Below, piece by piece: positions 35,301-43,894 of a DNA stretch of 64,000 nucleotides; positions within the stretch are counted from its first letter, which is position 1, and each line of letters begins with the position of its first letter. The position numbers were made by a program, and so were the translations under genes. The DNA is taken from NCBI RefSeq assembly GCF_029784155.1, contig NC_073692.1, positions 334,251,131 to 334,315,130 of the forward strand, written 5' to 3'. The stretch comes from Uranotaenia lowii (taxonomy: Eukaryota > Arthropoda > Insecta > Diptera > Culicidae). Below the pieces are notes generated by a model. That model had not been told where the DNA came from. It saw nothing but the letters and a program-made list of their open reading frames with translations, and made no database searches.

Positions 35301-38086
35301 TAACCTCTCTCTCCGAGATGCCGCAAATAAGCTGGGTGTATCGTCTACAACCGGGCATCGAGCCGGACTTTCGACTTACAAGAAGGTAGTGACTTCAAAT
35401 CGCGATGATAAACAAAATACGACGGCCAAAGCGCGATCCCGGAGGCTGTACACGACGATGCTGACGAAGTTTGACTGCGTGGTAATGGACGACAAAACCT
35501 ACGTCAAAGCCGACTACAAGCAGCTTCCGGGACAGGAGTTTTATACGGCAATAGGAAGGGGCAAAGTAGCAGATATTTTCAAGCACATGAAACTTTCAAA
35601 GTTCGCAAAGAAATATCTGATTTGGCGAGCCATCTGTACCTGTGGCTTGAGAAGCAGCATTTTCATAGCTTCCGGGACTGACAACCAAGAAATTTACGTG
35701 AAAGAGTGTTTGAATAAACGTCTGCTGCTTTTCCTGAAGAAACACGGTTGTTCCGTACTGTTTTGGCCGGATTTTGCATCTTGCTACTACGGTAAAAAGG
35801 CCATGGAGTGGTACGCCGCCAACAACGTGCAGGTGGTTCCCAAGGACAAGAACCCTCCCAACACGCCAGAGCTCTGCCCAATTGAGAAATACTGGGCTAT
35901 TGTCAAGTGAAACCTAAAGAAGACCAAAAAAAACTGCTAAGGACGAGCAGCAGTTCAAGGCAAACTGGTTTTCTGCGACGAAGAGGGTGAACAAGGTGGT
36001 TGTACAAAATCTGATGGCAGGGGTTAAGCGTAAGGTCCGGCAATTCGGATTTGGAAAAGCGGAAGCCTTACTGAATATTTTTCCTGAATTCTATATTAAT
36101 TAAACTTGAAAAAGAAATTTAATTTGATTTTTTTAAATAAACGATTTCACCGATTTACTCGCGTTTTCCCTTGACCAAATTTTGACCGTATCACCCTTTG
36201 CTCAAAAAAAAAAATCAAGCAAAAAGCTTGAAAACAAACTTTTGTTCATCAAAACTCATCAGCAGATTCTAAATAGTGTTTTAGGCTCCCGAAAAACCTT
36301 ACGTGATTGTTCTATAAAACTTGCTCATAAAATTTCGTTCTGGATGCACAAATAAAACCTTTTTACCCTTTTTTTTCTGTTTGAGTTAGCAAATAAAGTG
36401 AATAAATCCGAGTTTTTTAATGTAACCCAGGCTTATTCATACTGTTATAAAAATGTGGCCATTTTTTCCTCCAACTATACTATTTTATTTCAAATTAAAT
36501 ATGTTCGGACATACGCGGAATAATCATAAGGATACTAATTTTATGTAGCTGCAAGGCTTGCCAGCCTGCATCCGATCCGTCGGAAAAGAAACATTCGCAT
36601 AGTCATTTTGTTCTTCCTGGTCCAATGTTCTATCTTGTATTTTTAGACTCAACAAACTACTGGCAATGATGCAAATCTGTGATTTCGAAATGACCGCCGG
36701 TGTAGATAAATTCAACCAAATTTACGATTCGGACTGCGTCGAATTGCTGCGAAACATGTCCGTTCCACAGGACGAGGTGTTCATAACGTGCAACTGGCGT
36801 ACCGAGATCATCAACTGTACGGATCGATACAGATTGACGCTAACCGATGTGGGTTTTTGCTACACCTTCAACACAATCGCTGGCGAGGATCTGATGCGAG
36901 AGGATCAGCTGCAGAGAGAGTTCCAGTACATCACGGAAACACGCTCTTCGTCCAACTGGTCGATGGAAGATGGATACGTTTCGGGACTGGACATTCACAC
37001 CTACCCGCACAGGATTATTGGCGCCGGTATCAAGGCCGGGATTGCGGTGATGCTGAAGGCTAACGAAAGTGATCTGGACTACCTTTGTGGAGTATGAACC
37101 CTGCTTGAGTTTCTTTCTTTTGCTTATTTAATCGATCCCATCGTTTCAGAACTCTTTCCAGGGATTCAAGGTACTTTTGCACATGCCAAACGAGTATCCA
37201 CAGCTGTTGAACCAGCATTTTCGGGTCCCTTTGAATCAGGAAGTAGCCGTATCGGTGACACCAAGGATGATCATAACTTCCGACAAAATCAAAACTTACA
37301 AGCCCGACCGCCGTCAGTGTTATTTCAACCATGAACGTTACCTCAAGTTCTTCAAAGTTTACACCCAAACCAATTGTGAACTTGAGTGTCTGGCCAATTT
37401 TACCCTAAAACGGTGCAATTGCGTCAAATTTTCTATGCCACGTGCCCCGGGCGTTAATATCTGTGGCATCAGTAATGAAATTTGCTACCAAAATGCAACG
37501 ATCGAGCTGTTGGAACTGGAAGTGAAAATCCGGGAGAATCCAAAAATGACTCATCCAGATGATTGTCACTGTTTGCCGTCCTGTACTTCGGTCATGTACA
37601 ACACCGAAATATCGCAGGCTACGTTCGAATGGAAACGACTTCTCCCCGTTTTCAAGCAATACAAGGATGAGTTGGATGGGTTAGTTATTGAGGTTTTCAT
37701 AGGCATTTTCCAAAATTTTCAAAAAATATCTCACTTTCAGGGTTCAAGTATCGCACCTGCTGGTTTTCTTTAAAGACGCCCAATTTATTCCCGTCAAGCG
37801 GAACGAGCTGTTTGGTCTATCGGACTTTTTGGCCAACTGTGGAGGTTTACTGGGTCTCTTCATGGGCGTTAGCCTCTTAAGTTTGGTAGAGATAATCTAT
37901 TACTGTGCCATTAAGCCACTGGTAATGTGGATTCGGCCTCAGCACGAGCGTCAGGCAAGAAAAAATACGGTGAAGCCTGTTGAAGCCATAGCTTATCCGA
38001 AAACGAATCTAGCGGCACCAGAATATTTCGTTAAGGAACCAATCGGAGTTTGGAAGATGCCAGTTATTCCTAGGAAAGATTATTGA
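20332..38086 (+). CDS. ppk: Pickpocket-type DEG/ENaC channel subunit (ppkB), 4 exons, 586 aa, with a 15.9 kb intron
   Basis: Subunit of a trimeric sodium or cation channel. Exons: 20332-20771, 36647-37091, 37150-37679, 37741-38086 (1761 nt). The last two introns are 58 and 61 bp; the first is 15,875 bp. Joining exon 1 (ending GA before GTAAGA) to exon 2 (after TTTTTAG) restores the reading frame and gives KDELNKLLAMMQICD, which aligns with ppkA ENRLDKFLALWQICD and ppkC EKVKNVLALLQLCD, so the distant exons belong together. Landmarks: HG motif in SIHGVKYF (~40-47), TM1 ~58-79 (VWWIVVFLVSLYGCG), FPAVTICPE, GFCYTFN, CNCVKFSMPR, CHCLPSC, and TM2 ~505-530 (GLFMGVS, VEIIYY). Unlike ppkA and ppkC it has no intron between IVEK and VWW. 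The C-terminal tail after TM2 is longer than in the other two. Confidence 0.92.
20916..21560. mobile_element. CCCGAGCAGAC-type element, partial copy
   Basis: Starts CCCGAGCAGACTTTGATGCC, the same end as the element at 26031-27190, and contains that family's typical phrases (AAAATGATACC, GGTATCATTGAGG). An internal direct duplication repeats GAGATCAAAATGATAGCATG at 21183 and 21462. No matching right end was found, so it is truncated or rearranged. Confidence 0.6.
23696..23940 (-). other. Exon-like open frame, unrecognised
   Basis: The minus strand is open for ~80 codons after a good acceptor (TTTTCGTTTAG, exon from 23940): YNSSLALFQLGNEYAILIAK, then VAGLPYCSRNLKHASES and so on. Cys, Arg and mixed hydrophobic use look more protein-like than neighbouring spurious ORFs. 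I do not recognise the family and found no certain partner exons. A further open frame lies at 22838-23164 (-). It could be a pseudogene exon lodged in the ppkB intron. Confidence 0.25.
25145..25230 (-). mobile_element. tRNA-derived SINE head
   Basis: The minus strand reads AATAGTACACTGGTTAAGA (box A-like) and, ~45 bases on, GAGTTCGATTC (box B), ending CTCCCTACGGGC. The arrangement is tRNA-like, but the acceptor stem does not pair cleanly and a non-tRNA A/T-rich body follows, so it is a SINE head or tRNA pseudogene, not a tRNA gene. Confidence 0.55.
25439..25760. repeat. Tandem repeat, ~80-87 bp units, about 3.5 copies
   Basis: Units begin GCTACATACACACGCACAGC, run through CGTGGTTGTTTGCCGG and GAATTGAAGGAAT, and end GTTGTTGCTTTT. 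Copies start near 25439, 25526, 25606 and 25693, and the last is divergent. GC content is higher than in the surrounding intron. Confidence 0.8.
26031..27190. mobile_element. CCCGAGCAGAC-type inverted-repeat element, full length
   Basis: Left end CCCGAGCAGACTATGATGCC and right end the reverse complement of CCCGAGCAGACTTTTATGCC give 20-bp terminal repeats with two mismatches around ~1.16 kb. The right third is rich in GGTATCATTG and AAAATGATACC phrases shared with 20916-21560. No transposase. The ORF at 26280-26525 has no recognised motif. Confidence 0.7.
27827..27877. repeat. Minisatellite (AATTACAAGTTT)n
   Basis: Four to five units of a 12-bp AATTACAAGTTT repeat with minor variation. Confidence 0.9.
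27945..28250 (-). pseudogene. mariner transposase relic (C-terminal half of the catalytic domain)
   Basis: The minus strand, with frame changes, reads RVMVFGAIPSNG, then GVKVNTEVYMNILKNQ, then YFGESEVVVFRQVGVHT, then LEDATEFWPKNI followed by SPSSPDL. This is the known mariner order V.VWGAI, G.....YI.IL...L, VFQQDGAPAHT, W......FWP, WPPSSPDL. The second catalytic Asp (QQDG in the family) is Val here, and stops break the frame, so it is inactive. The N-terminal half and inverted repeats are not visible. Confidence 0.7.
28843..29028. mobile_element. Small MITE with TACTGTAAAATTAC ends
   Basis: Left end CACACAGCAAAAATTATTTA plus CTGTAAAATTACGG; right end carries the reverse complement (GTACTGTAAAATTTTTATTC...TGTGTAG). 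Internal ACCGTAATTTTACAG repeats the motif. About 186 bp, non-coding. A diverged relative is at about 34160-34352. Confidence 0.6.
29582..29885. mobile_element. Hairpin MITE family A, copy 3 (best preserved)
   Basis: Ends AGAGCAAGTTCACTGGTGTT and the reverse complement of the same. The two ~150-bp halves are near-complementary along most of their length (GGTAGAAATTTTGACA / TGTCAAAATTTCTACC, and TTTTGCATCACAGCATGCG in the middle). Such a unit would give a long RNA hairpin if transcribed within the ppkB intron. Confidence 0.85.
30791..31016. mobile_element. Small inverted-repeat element
   Basis: AAGCCAAAGGGGTATATGTG near 30791-30812 is mirrored by CACTTTTACCCCTTTGGCTT near 30996-31016, enclosing an AT-rich ~190 bp. 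Non-coding. Confidence 0.5.
32485..32782 (+). other. Unrecognised open frame inside the ppkB intron
   Basis: After a consensus-like acceptor (AAAATTTCAG at 32475-32484) the plus strand stays open for ~97 codons to a stop at 32782. It includes MYLKLLPYQRSVDKNYRY and, further on, VCIVPIVVDYDVGTLMYR and ELFSESSLKFHSFF. Composition looks protein-like (mixed charge, hydrophobic segments). I do not recognise it, and no partner exon is certain. It may be a pseudogene fragment or an unknown gene nested in the intron. Confidence 0.25.
32915..33456 (-). other. Possible nested spliced gene or pseudogene, three exon-like blocks
   Basis: Minus-strand blocks with splice-like ends: 33456 down to ~33327 (acceptor CCCAACAG; reads SNLSNSQIEIVLQDAFSQLP then stops), 33204-33103 (acceptor TTGTTTTAG, donor GTAAGC) and 32989-32915 (acceptor TTTCTGGCAG, donor GTGAGA). 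The last two join in frame to give TLVSDIIGNASDWVVCNSC then QLKLIAYIQLSVSYYDILLD, without a stop. Upstream, 33970-33600 contains a VKQEPVD-like peptide. I do not recognise the family. No in-frame downstream exon was found, and the first block ends in a stop, so decay is likely. Confidence 0.25.
34160..34352. mobile_element. Diverged relative of the 28843 MITE
   Basis: Contains TACTGTAAAACTACGGCAAA and, later, TTACAGG and AAAATTTTTTTCTGTGC. These correspond to TACTGTAAAATTACGGCAAA and the end of the 28843-29028 unit. Boundaries are uncertain. Confidence 0.4.
34920..36199 (+). mobile_element. ITmD37E Tc1/mariner element with inactivated transposase
   Basis: Terminal repeats AAGGGTGATATGGTCAAAAT (left) and AAGGGTGATACGGTCAAAAT (right, mirrored, ending ~36198) differ by one base over about 27 bp and bound ~1.28 kb. 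The single gene inside is a Tc1/mariner transposase, described in its own entry. The element sits in the ppkB intron in the same orientation as the gene, ~0.45 kb before exon 2. Confidence 0.88.
35070..36090 (+). pseudogene. ITmD37E transposase pseudogene
   Basis: Would have encoded the DDE enzyme that excises and inserts the element. The start ATG at 35070 gives MPSKEEEKRIKIYIAKIQAT (helix-turn-helix region), then the frame shifts twice (35190s and ~35389) before the long catalytic frame 35389-35910. The catalytic residues are all present: Asp in MDDKTYVKAD, Asp in FWPDFASCYY and Glu in LCPIEKYW. Exactly 37 residues lie between the second Asp and the Glu, the DD37E signature. A TGA follows WAIVK, where a CGA Arg codon is likely to have mutated, and a further frameshift in an A-run precedes the C-terminal piece VQNLMAGVKRKVRQFGFG. 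It is inactive by several small lesions. Confidence 0.88.
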
Positions 38087-38262
38087 AAAAAAAAAAATGG
38101 AAATACTTACAATAAGGGCGTTGTGATCGCCTTATAGCTTTAAACACCTAAATTTTCTCACCATGCAAGCAAGGAAATTGAATAAGTGTTGTTGTTTTTA
38201 TCATTGATAAGTATACAGAAGTTTGTGAATTTGGTTCACTATCATATTGTAAATTTACTTGA

Positions 38263-38268
38263 AATAAA
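38263..38268 (+). promoter_or_regulatory. Polyadenylation signal of ppkB
   Basis: AATAAA lies 177 bases after the ppkB stop codon and only ~15 bases before the start of the retroelement relic on the opposite strand, so the ppkB 3' UTR seems to end right at the relic. Confidence 0.6.
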
Positions 38269-39893
38269 AATATAATGACAACTCACCTAACATGCTTAGA
38301 AACATTACGACACGGTGTCCTGCACCTGTCATACTCTATTTTAACGGGAGGAATATCGAACTTGGAAAAATCCTCATCATCTATAGTAGCCGCAATCTCG
38401 CCTGCTTTTGGCTTTGAAATTTTTGAACAAGTTTCCTCAACTAAAGGAGCTTTAATCCAAGCAAACATAGGAACGCTATAACGTTGCGTTGTTGTTCTAC
38501 TTAGCCTGTTGTGCGTGGACAACATAAAACTTTTTGATTTATAATGGTTTCTCGATAGATACCTATGAAAAATGGTGCTTCGAATGTAGAATAAACTTTG
38601 ATTTCACTGGTAGATGCATATGCTTTCAGTGAACGGTCTGTTTTTGAGCAAACGTTTAATAGATTTTCTTTGAACTCATCTCTCGCGCACAGTGCTTCAA
38701 ATATACTCTTCGAAACTGTATTCACGTGTGAACCGGAGTCTATCAAAAATCAAATTGACATACCTGTGCATCAATCATACCGTCATTCAAACCAGTATAG
38801 GCGGTTGCAATCAGATTACCTGAGCTTTGGTCAGGACAATGAGTGTTTGCCTGCAGAGTGAGATACTTTTAGTTATATTTTGTTGAACATTTTATTTGAA
38901 ATGAATAGAACACACTAGAATGTTGTTTTTTTCAACAAGATACCATTGATATTGATTTTTCATTAAAAAAATTAGATACAATGCAAAGAAATTTGATTGA
39001 TTAGAATGTCTGTGTTCTTTTCAGATTACTCAGTGTTGTCGCCTATATATTCAACCGGAGATGTTGATCTTTCGGATTTTTCTACGACGGCAATTTTCCT
39101 CGGGACCGAGTTTGCATCGGAGTTCTCTACTGGCTCGCCTCTTTGGAAATTATGACATGCACGAACGATGTGACCAATGTATCCACATTTGTAGCAGTCC
39201 TGGTTTTTCGATAGACACTCTTCAGAACCGTGGAACACGCTGATGCATCTATTGGATTTGACATCCATGGACATGGTCTCTAGATCTGAGGCCACACCAC
39301 GTTCATTTTTAAATGAAGCTTTGAAACTTTTATTTGTTTACTCCGCTGTATGGAATTCTACGCATATTATTGTTACCTTGAGCGGTTCTCGAAGACCTAT
39401 TCCAAGGGCCTCTAGAAGCGGAGACAAATTTAAAGCGGTTATCATTTTGGCGATAAAACTGCTGAGCCACAAACGATTTCTTGGACCTTGTCCACGGTAG
39501 CGGCGTCCTCTTGTTGGATACTCAACACGAACCGGAGCAAGCAAAGCTGATTTATTGTTACCGTGCTTTAACTTGAAGTATTCCTCGTTGAGCTTAATTG
39601 TTTCAATTTCTTTAACCTTATCAACGATTTCTGGAAAAGTGCCTTTGAGTCGTATCATTTCGAGAGTCATTTTTCGCACTGTTATGTCCTCAACCTTGGA
39701 CAATGTGCTCTAGACCTTATTCGGGCACAGTGAGGTGCGGATAATAGTGAAACACGTCTTGTTCTTTTGACTTCAGAATTCAACTGCCTTTATTTATCAG
39801 GTTCGAGAAGAGGTAAGCTTTCAGAGTTCTATAAAATAGTTTTGATTCGCTCTCACACGCACATCTTTGTTTATGGCAGTACCCGCAGTGGTA

Positions 39894-40839
39894 GGGGAAA
39901 GTCGGGTAAGACGGACACAGCGGGTAAAACGGACACTTTCAGTATTTCGGAAATTACAATGTTTGGAATAAATCTAATGATGGGAATATGTTTTCCTAGG
40001 TGTATCAACACTTTCGAGACCTTTTGTAGATTTGTAGCAAGCAAGGTCTCATAATAGTAAACAAAACAAACAAAAAATTTTATGCTACCCCATTCGATGT
40101 AATTTTTTGTTCTCAGAAAATAGTCCATAACTCGCTTCATTTTTGGAAATTTCAAGCGTTTCCAACTGTGGAATCTTTATTTGGCTTCCCATTGGCTATC
40201 TGGAGGAAAACCATCGAATTTTGGTGGACGGGCTTGAACAACAAACGTCTTGAAAAAAAAGTTGCTAGGTCGGGTAAGACGGACACTTCAAGGTCGGGTA
40301 AAACGGACACATAAATTTCTCTAGATATTTCTAATTTTTTAGTCGGTTTGATCTTCCATATGCTTTCAGAAGACCTTTGACAAGTGAAATTGTTTGTCAA
40401 AAAGTACTCAGTATCTCAAATAGGCCATAAAAACTGTTTAAAGTTGATCCCTGGTGAAAATAGCACTGTTTATAACGGAATTACGAAAACCACACTGCTC
40501 CGCTACCGGATTCAAACCAGTTGGCTCCATTTTGGTTTAAAAACATTCTCAAATGCTTATTTCACAGAAAATGTACAAGTACAGCATTTTTTCCGGCAAT
40601 ATCTACCTTTTCTACGCAGTGTCCGTTTTACCCGACCATTTTGAAAAACTGTAATTTGCAAGCATGTTTTGGATTGCTATAAAAACAGTCTTGATGAGGG
40701 AAATTTTCTAATACTAATGGTTGATGTGATAGCAAACAACCTAAACTACCTATCTGACCAAAGACTGCGATGAAAAAGCCAATAACTGATTTGCTATTGC
40801 GATTCTACCTTAGGGTGTCCGTTTTACCCGACTTTCCCC
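39894..40839 (-). mobile_element. MITE family B, copy 1 (946 bp), inserted in the gag relic
   Basis: Ends GGGGAAAGTCGGGTAAGACG and its mirror CCCGACTTTCCCC, each flanked by TA, as expected for a Tc1/mariner-type target duplication. Subterminal repetition of GTCGGGTAA.ACGGACAC occurs at both ends and internally at 40267-40310. Reverse-complement to copy 2 at 54337-55260. No transposase. Confidence 0.85.
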
Positions 40840-41749
40840 TACTAATGATTTCGGTGTATTCTTTTTCATCACCGAAGTTACACATTCTTGCCAGTAACCC
40901 AACGCGCATGACGAAGTTCAGGCCAGACTCATCTGCAGCCTGCTCAATCAAAGCCAGTTTACGTCTTTGCATCATCACATCCGAACCAGACGCGAGGTGT
41001 GCGTCCAAGCGGTGCATGGCGTTTGAAAATGGAAATCTCACAAAATCGGGAGTCAATGAGGTTGATCCAGTACGTTTATAAATTTCTAGTAGACGCTGTC
41101 CTACCTTTACCTTAAAAATTGTATATTGAGTTGCCTCATCAGAAACGCCTGCCAACCTAAGGGAATCTTCTAGAAGATCTTTCCAAGCATTGTATAGCGT
41201 GTCTTTCAATCTTAGGCCCGTCACCAAATGGTTTGCATTCGGGCACAGTAATAGATGCGATTGATATTTGATTCATGGTGGAATAGAATCTAGACGGACG
41301 GACTCGACGGACCCAAACACCATTGAAATCGCTTTCTGGTGTTTCCGTTCTAGTGTTACGATCATGATTTTGTAAATCTATAATAATTTGTTTAGCCTTG
41401 TTTAGCTCCCTGACATGCTCAGCCGTTTTTGCATTTTGTTCTGCAAGTTCATCGACAATATTATGTGACTCAGGGCATGACCTAGCTAGACTGGTCTGAA
41501 GCGACCTAATCGTCTCTCCTGCTTTTTCTAGTTCTATGGCCAGTTTGGTAGCTTTGGCTTTTTCCGCAGCTAGTTCATTGACCATTGTATCCATATCGTT
41601 ATTTTTCAAAATTTTCCTGTAACATACACACATGAAATTTTTCAGTTTTGATTTTAACTTTCGATTCATCTACCAAATATTATTCTTATGAAATCCAAAT
41701 GAAAATATGGAACATAAACAACTTCAAACCAAGTAACGTTAAATACACC

Positions 41750-42135
41750 AAGGTTGCCGAAATCACAGAAAAATCTATAATTTCACAGAATTTTGAGCCA
41801 ATTTTCATCACAGAATCTGTGTCACAGAACACAGAATTTTAGAAATATTTACAGATTTCACAGAATTTTTAAATTTTGGACGATTTTTCAAAATTCATAT
41901 TTTTTATTCCCATGTAAATTTTGGATAATTATCTTTGAATTTCAAAAATTTGATAAAATAGGTAATGCTTATTGATTTTTCTTAGGTAAAATGTAAAAAA
42001 GACGCAATTTGAAATGACTTTTGAATGAAATTAATGGAAAAAGCATCACAGAAAATCGTCACAGAATTTTTAGGTAATATCACAGAAAGTCAGAATTTTT
42101 TTTCATTAAAACACAGAATTTTTTTCGGCAACCTT
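41750..42135 (-). mobile_element. MITE family C, copy 1 (AAGGTTGCCGAAATCACAGA ends)
   Basis: Terminal repeats AAGGTTGCCGAAATCACAGA and ...TTCGGCAACCTT enclose DNA made almost entirely of CACAGAATTT/TCACAGAA words. Located in the putative leader intron of the gag relic. Inverted relative to copy 2 at 51958-52559. Confidence 0.8.
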
Positions 42136-42545
42136 GCTCAGATCATTTCAATATTTCATTAACTTTTAGAATCAATTTTAAATGCATTGCAAAATGTTAT
42201 AATTTCAAAAATTAATTGAAAAGGGAAACAACCTCTGAATTTGTTTAATTTGGTTGCATTATTACTCAAATAAGTTAGAATTTGATATGATTTGCAAAAA
42301 AAAACATATTTCAAATATGAAAGAAAAGTAACCAAAATTGTTATTATATATTGGTGCTGTAATGTATGGTACCGATGCACGTATTCAAATATTTCTTTAT
42401 AGGGAGGTTAGAAAAACAAAACAATGACAATTTTTCAGTACTTGGAAAGTCGAAGAAAATTAGTTCAAAACACTACTTTTATTATTTTTTTTTTAAGCAT
42501 GTTTCCATTTTTTTCTTGAATATTTTTTATATCTTGCTAAAAACT

Positions 42546-42903
42546 GAGACCTCGCTCAGATAATGAAATATGAAGTCCTCTCGCTCCTTATGTGGTTAAT
42601 TTTCATTAACCTAATCATTCAAAGAGCTCTGAGGCCTCGCGCTGAAATGCTTTAAACTGATTTTGTTTTCACTATTTCTATGACATTTAAGTTACATCAT
42701 ATCTTATTGACACCTCTCGCTCAAAAAAAAATCTTTTTTGTCGACTATTTATAAATTTATAGATGAGACCACTAGCTCAATTTTTGTTGATGGTCGACTA
42801 AGTACAAATGAGACCTCTCGCTCATACCATTGATTTAGGATTCCTTTCACTCACAAAAATTACGATGGAGTCCTCGCGCTCCTTTTTTGAGATCTCTCGC
42901 TTA
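42546..42903. promoter_or_regulatory. Eight-fold 15-bp motif array (GAGACCTCTCGCTCA)
   Basis: Near-copies of GAGACCTCTCGCTCA occur at 42546, 42575, 42631, 42709, 42765, 42810, 42868 and 42889, with a degenerate ninth near 42837. All are in the same orientation with irregular AT-rich spacers of 6-63 bases. Spacers are unrelated while the core CCTC.CGCTC is kept, so this is not an ordinary tandem satellite. It looks like a cluster of protein-binding sites. It lies between the candidate leader exon and the gag exon of the minus-strand relic, where some gypsy-class elements carry insulator or enhancer arrays. Confidence 0.5.
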
Positions 42904-43230
42904 GTTTTTTTTGTACGTTAGCCATCCAGTCTATATGTCTCTTTTTTTTTTCTTCTTTTTTTTAACGAAAATATCACTTGGGAAAGAAAAAAATGGCGGA
43001 AAAAAATTTGCAAATTCCTCTTTTTTTACCACTTTAATTTGTTATGTAGAATAGATGATGATAACCTTGGGACAGAGAATCGGCATAATTCCGTAGGTTT
43101 CTTTTCAAATTCAGTTGTTTATAATACGGGTTAGTACTTACCGTGAGATAGCACTCCCTGTGCCATTATTGTCGTGACCGCGGCTTCCGCGGTGATCCAT
43201 TTCGCGCCTCACACAAGCTCACAACTCGCA

Positions 43231-43450
43231 AAACAACGTCCTTAAAAATCAATCAAACCGAACTTCACCCGACCAAAAATGAATTCCGAATACTTTTTGT
43301 AAAACTTCCCGAGACCACAACGTATGTTTCGACTCTCGAGAAACAACGTCCGTAAATCAATCCAATAGGACCACACCCAATACAAAATTAATTCCGAATC
43401 TCTGCTTGAACCACTTTCCGACACCATAATGTGTGCTTCGACTCTTGAGA
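43231..43450. repeat. Two-copy tandem repeat, period 110 bp
   Basis: AAACAACGTCC.TAAA...ATTCCGAAT...GTTTCGACTCT.GAG occurs at 43231-43340 and again at 43341-43450, ~80 percent alike by eye. It lies directly upstream (minus strand) of the candidate leader exon, in the place of a promoter or LTR. Confidence 0.7.
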
Positions 43451-43740
43451 TATCATCAAGTTTTTGACGATGATGATTTTAAGCCTGATGATCCCTGACT
43501 GCGGCTCGGTGCACAGTTGGATTTTGGTAATGTGATGATAAAAAACAGTAGCCATCTTTAATGCTGTCATTTTTTAACAGCTCTGCTTTCAACCAAGGTT
43601 GCTGATCTTCGTTTAGAATGATTTTTTAACCCCATTCTAGTCACCTACGATTTTACTCCTCAACATAGAAAGTCTATTTTCTTTACAAACGACACTTTTC
43701 TAAACAAGTGTAAATCTTTGATTGAACAAGAAAAAGAAAG

Positions 43741-43866
43741 CAGCGTGTTGTAGAAAAACTTGAAAGCGACAGATCTTGAAAATGTTTTTGTATGGCCAAA
43801 TTTCCAAAATGTTCTAAAAGTGTCAAAATTTCTAACACTTTTTTCCAACACCAGTGAACTTGCTCT
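43741..43866. mobile_element. Hairpin MITE family A, copy 4 (right half only)
   Basis: Matches the right half of the 29582-29885 copy (CAGATCTTGAAAATGTTTTT and ending CCAACACCAGTGAACTTGCT). The left half is missing. Confidence 0.75.
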
Positions 43867-43894
43867 AATAGATTATCTGATTGAATTTGTGCTT

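Larger units (their letters stand above)
20772..36646 (+). other. Giant first intron of ppkB
   Basis: Donor GTAAGA at 20772, acceptor TTTTTAG ending 36646. It is at the same protein position and phase (2) as a 63-bp intron in ppkC. Its length is due to accumulated mobile DNA: a partial and a complete CCCGAGCAGAC element, a SINE, a mariner relic, several MITEs and an ITmD37E element. The 21561-23200, 23941-25144 and 31223-32440 parts are AT-rich without recognised genes. Confidence 0.85.
38283..43200 (-). pseudogene. Ty3/gypsy-like gag-protease relic with a candidate spliced leader exon
   Basis: Minus strand. A candidate first exon at 43200-43142 (MDHRGSRGHDNNG..., donor GTAAGT) joins in frame to an acceptor GTTACAG at 41617, giving ...AISR-KILKNNDMDTMV followed by a long coiled-coil-like segment (to ~41300). 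Then comes the gag capsid region: SITVPECKPFGDGPKIERH, shift near 41200, KDLLEDSLRLAGVSDEATQY, and PFSNAMHRLDAHLASGSDVM. A 946-bp MITE interrupts the frame after KEYTEII. Gag resumes below 39890 with MIRLKGTFPEIVDKVKEIE and an Arg-rich stretch. One CCHC knuckle, CYKCGYIGHIVRAC (~39170), follows, then a retropepsin-like LIDSGSHVNTVS (38746 on) and the linker FSKFDIPPVKIEYD, ending at 38283 before any RT. Frameshifts and the insertion make it non-functional as it stands. Confidence 0.75.

Noticed and set aside
38598..39500. Plus-strand ORFs between 38.6 and 39.5 kb
   Set aside because: Antisense to the protease and zinc-knuckle frames of the minus-strand gag relic, which carry the recognisable motifs.
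41793..41975. Short ORFs in the 41.7-42.1 kb region
   Set aside because: They are translations of the CACAGAATTT-rich MITE family C.
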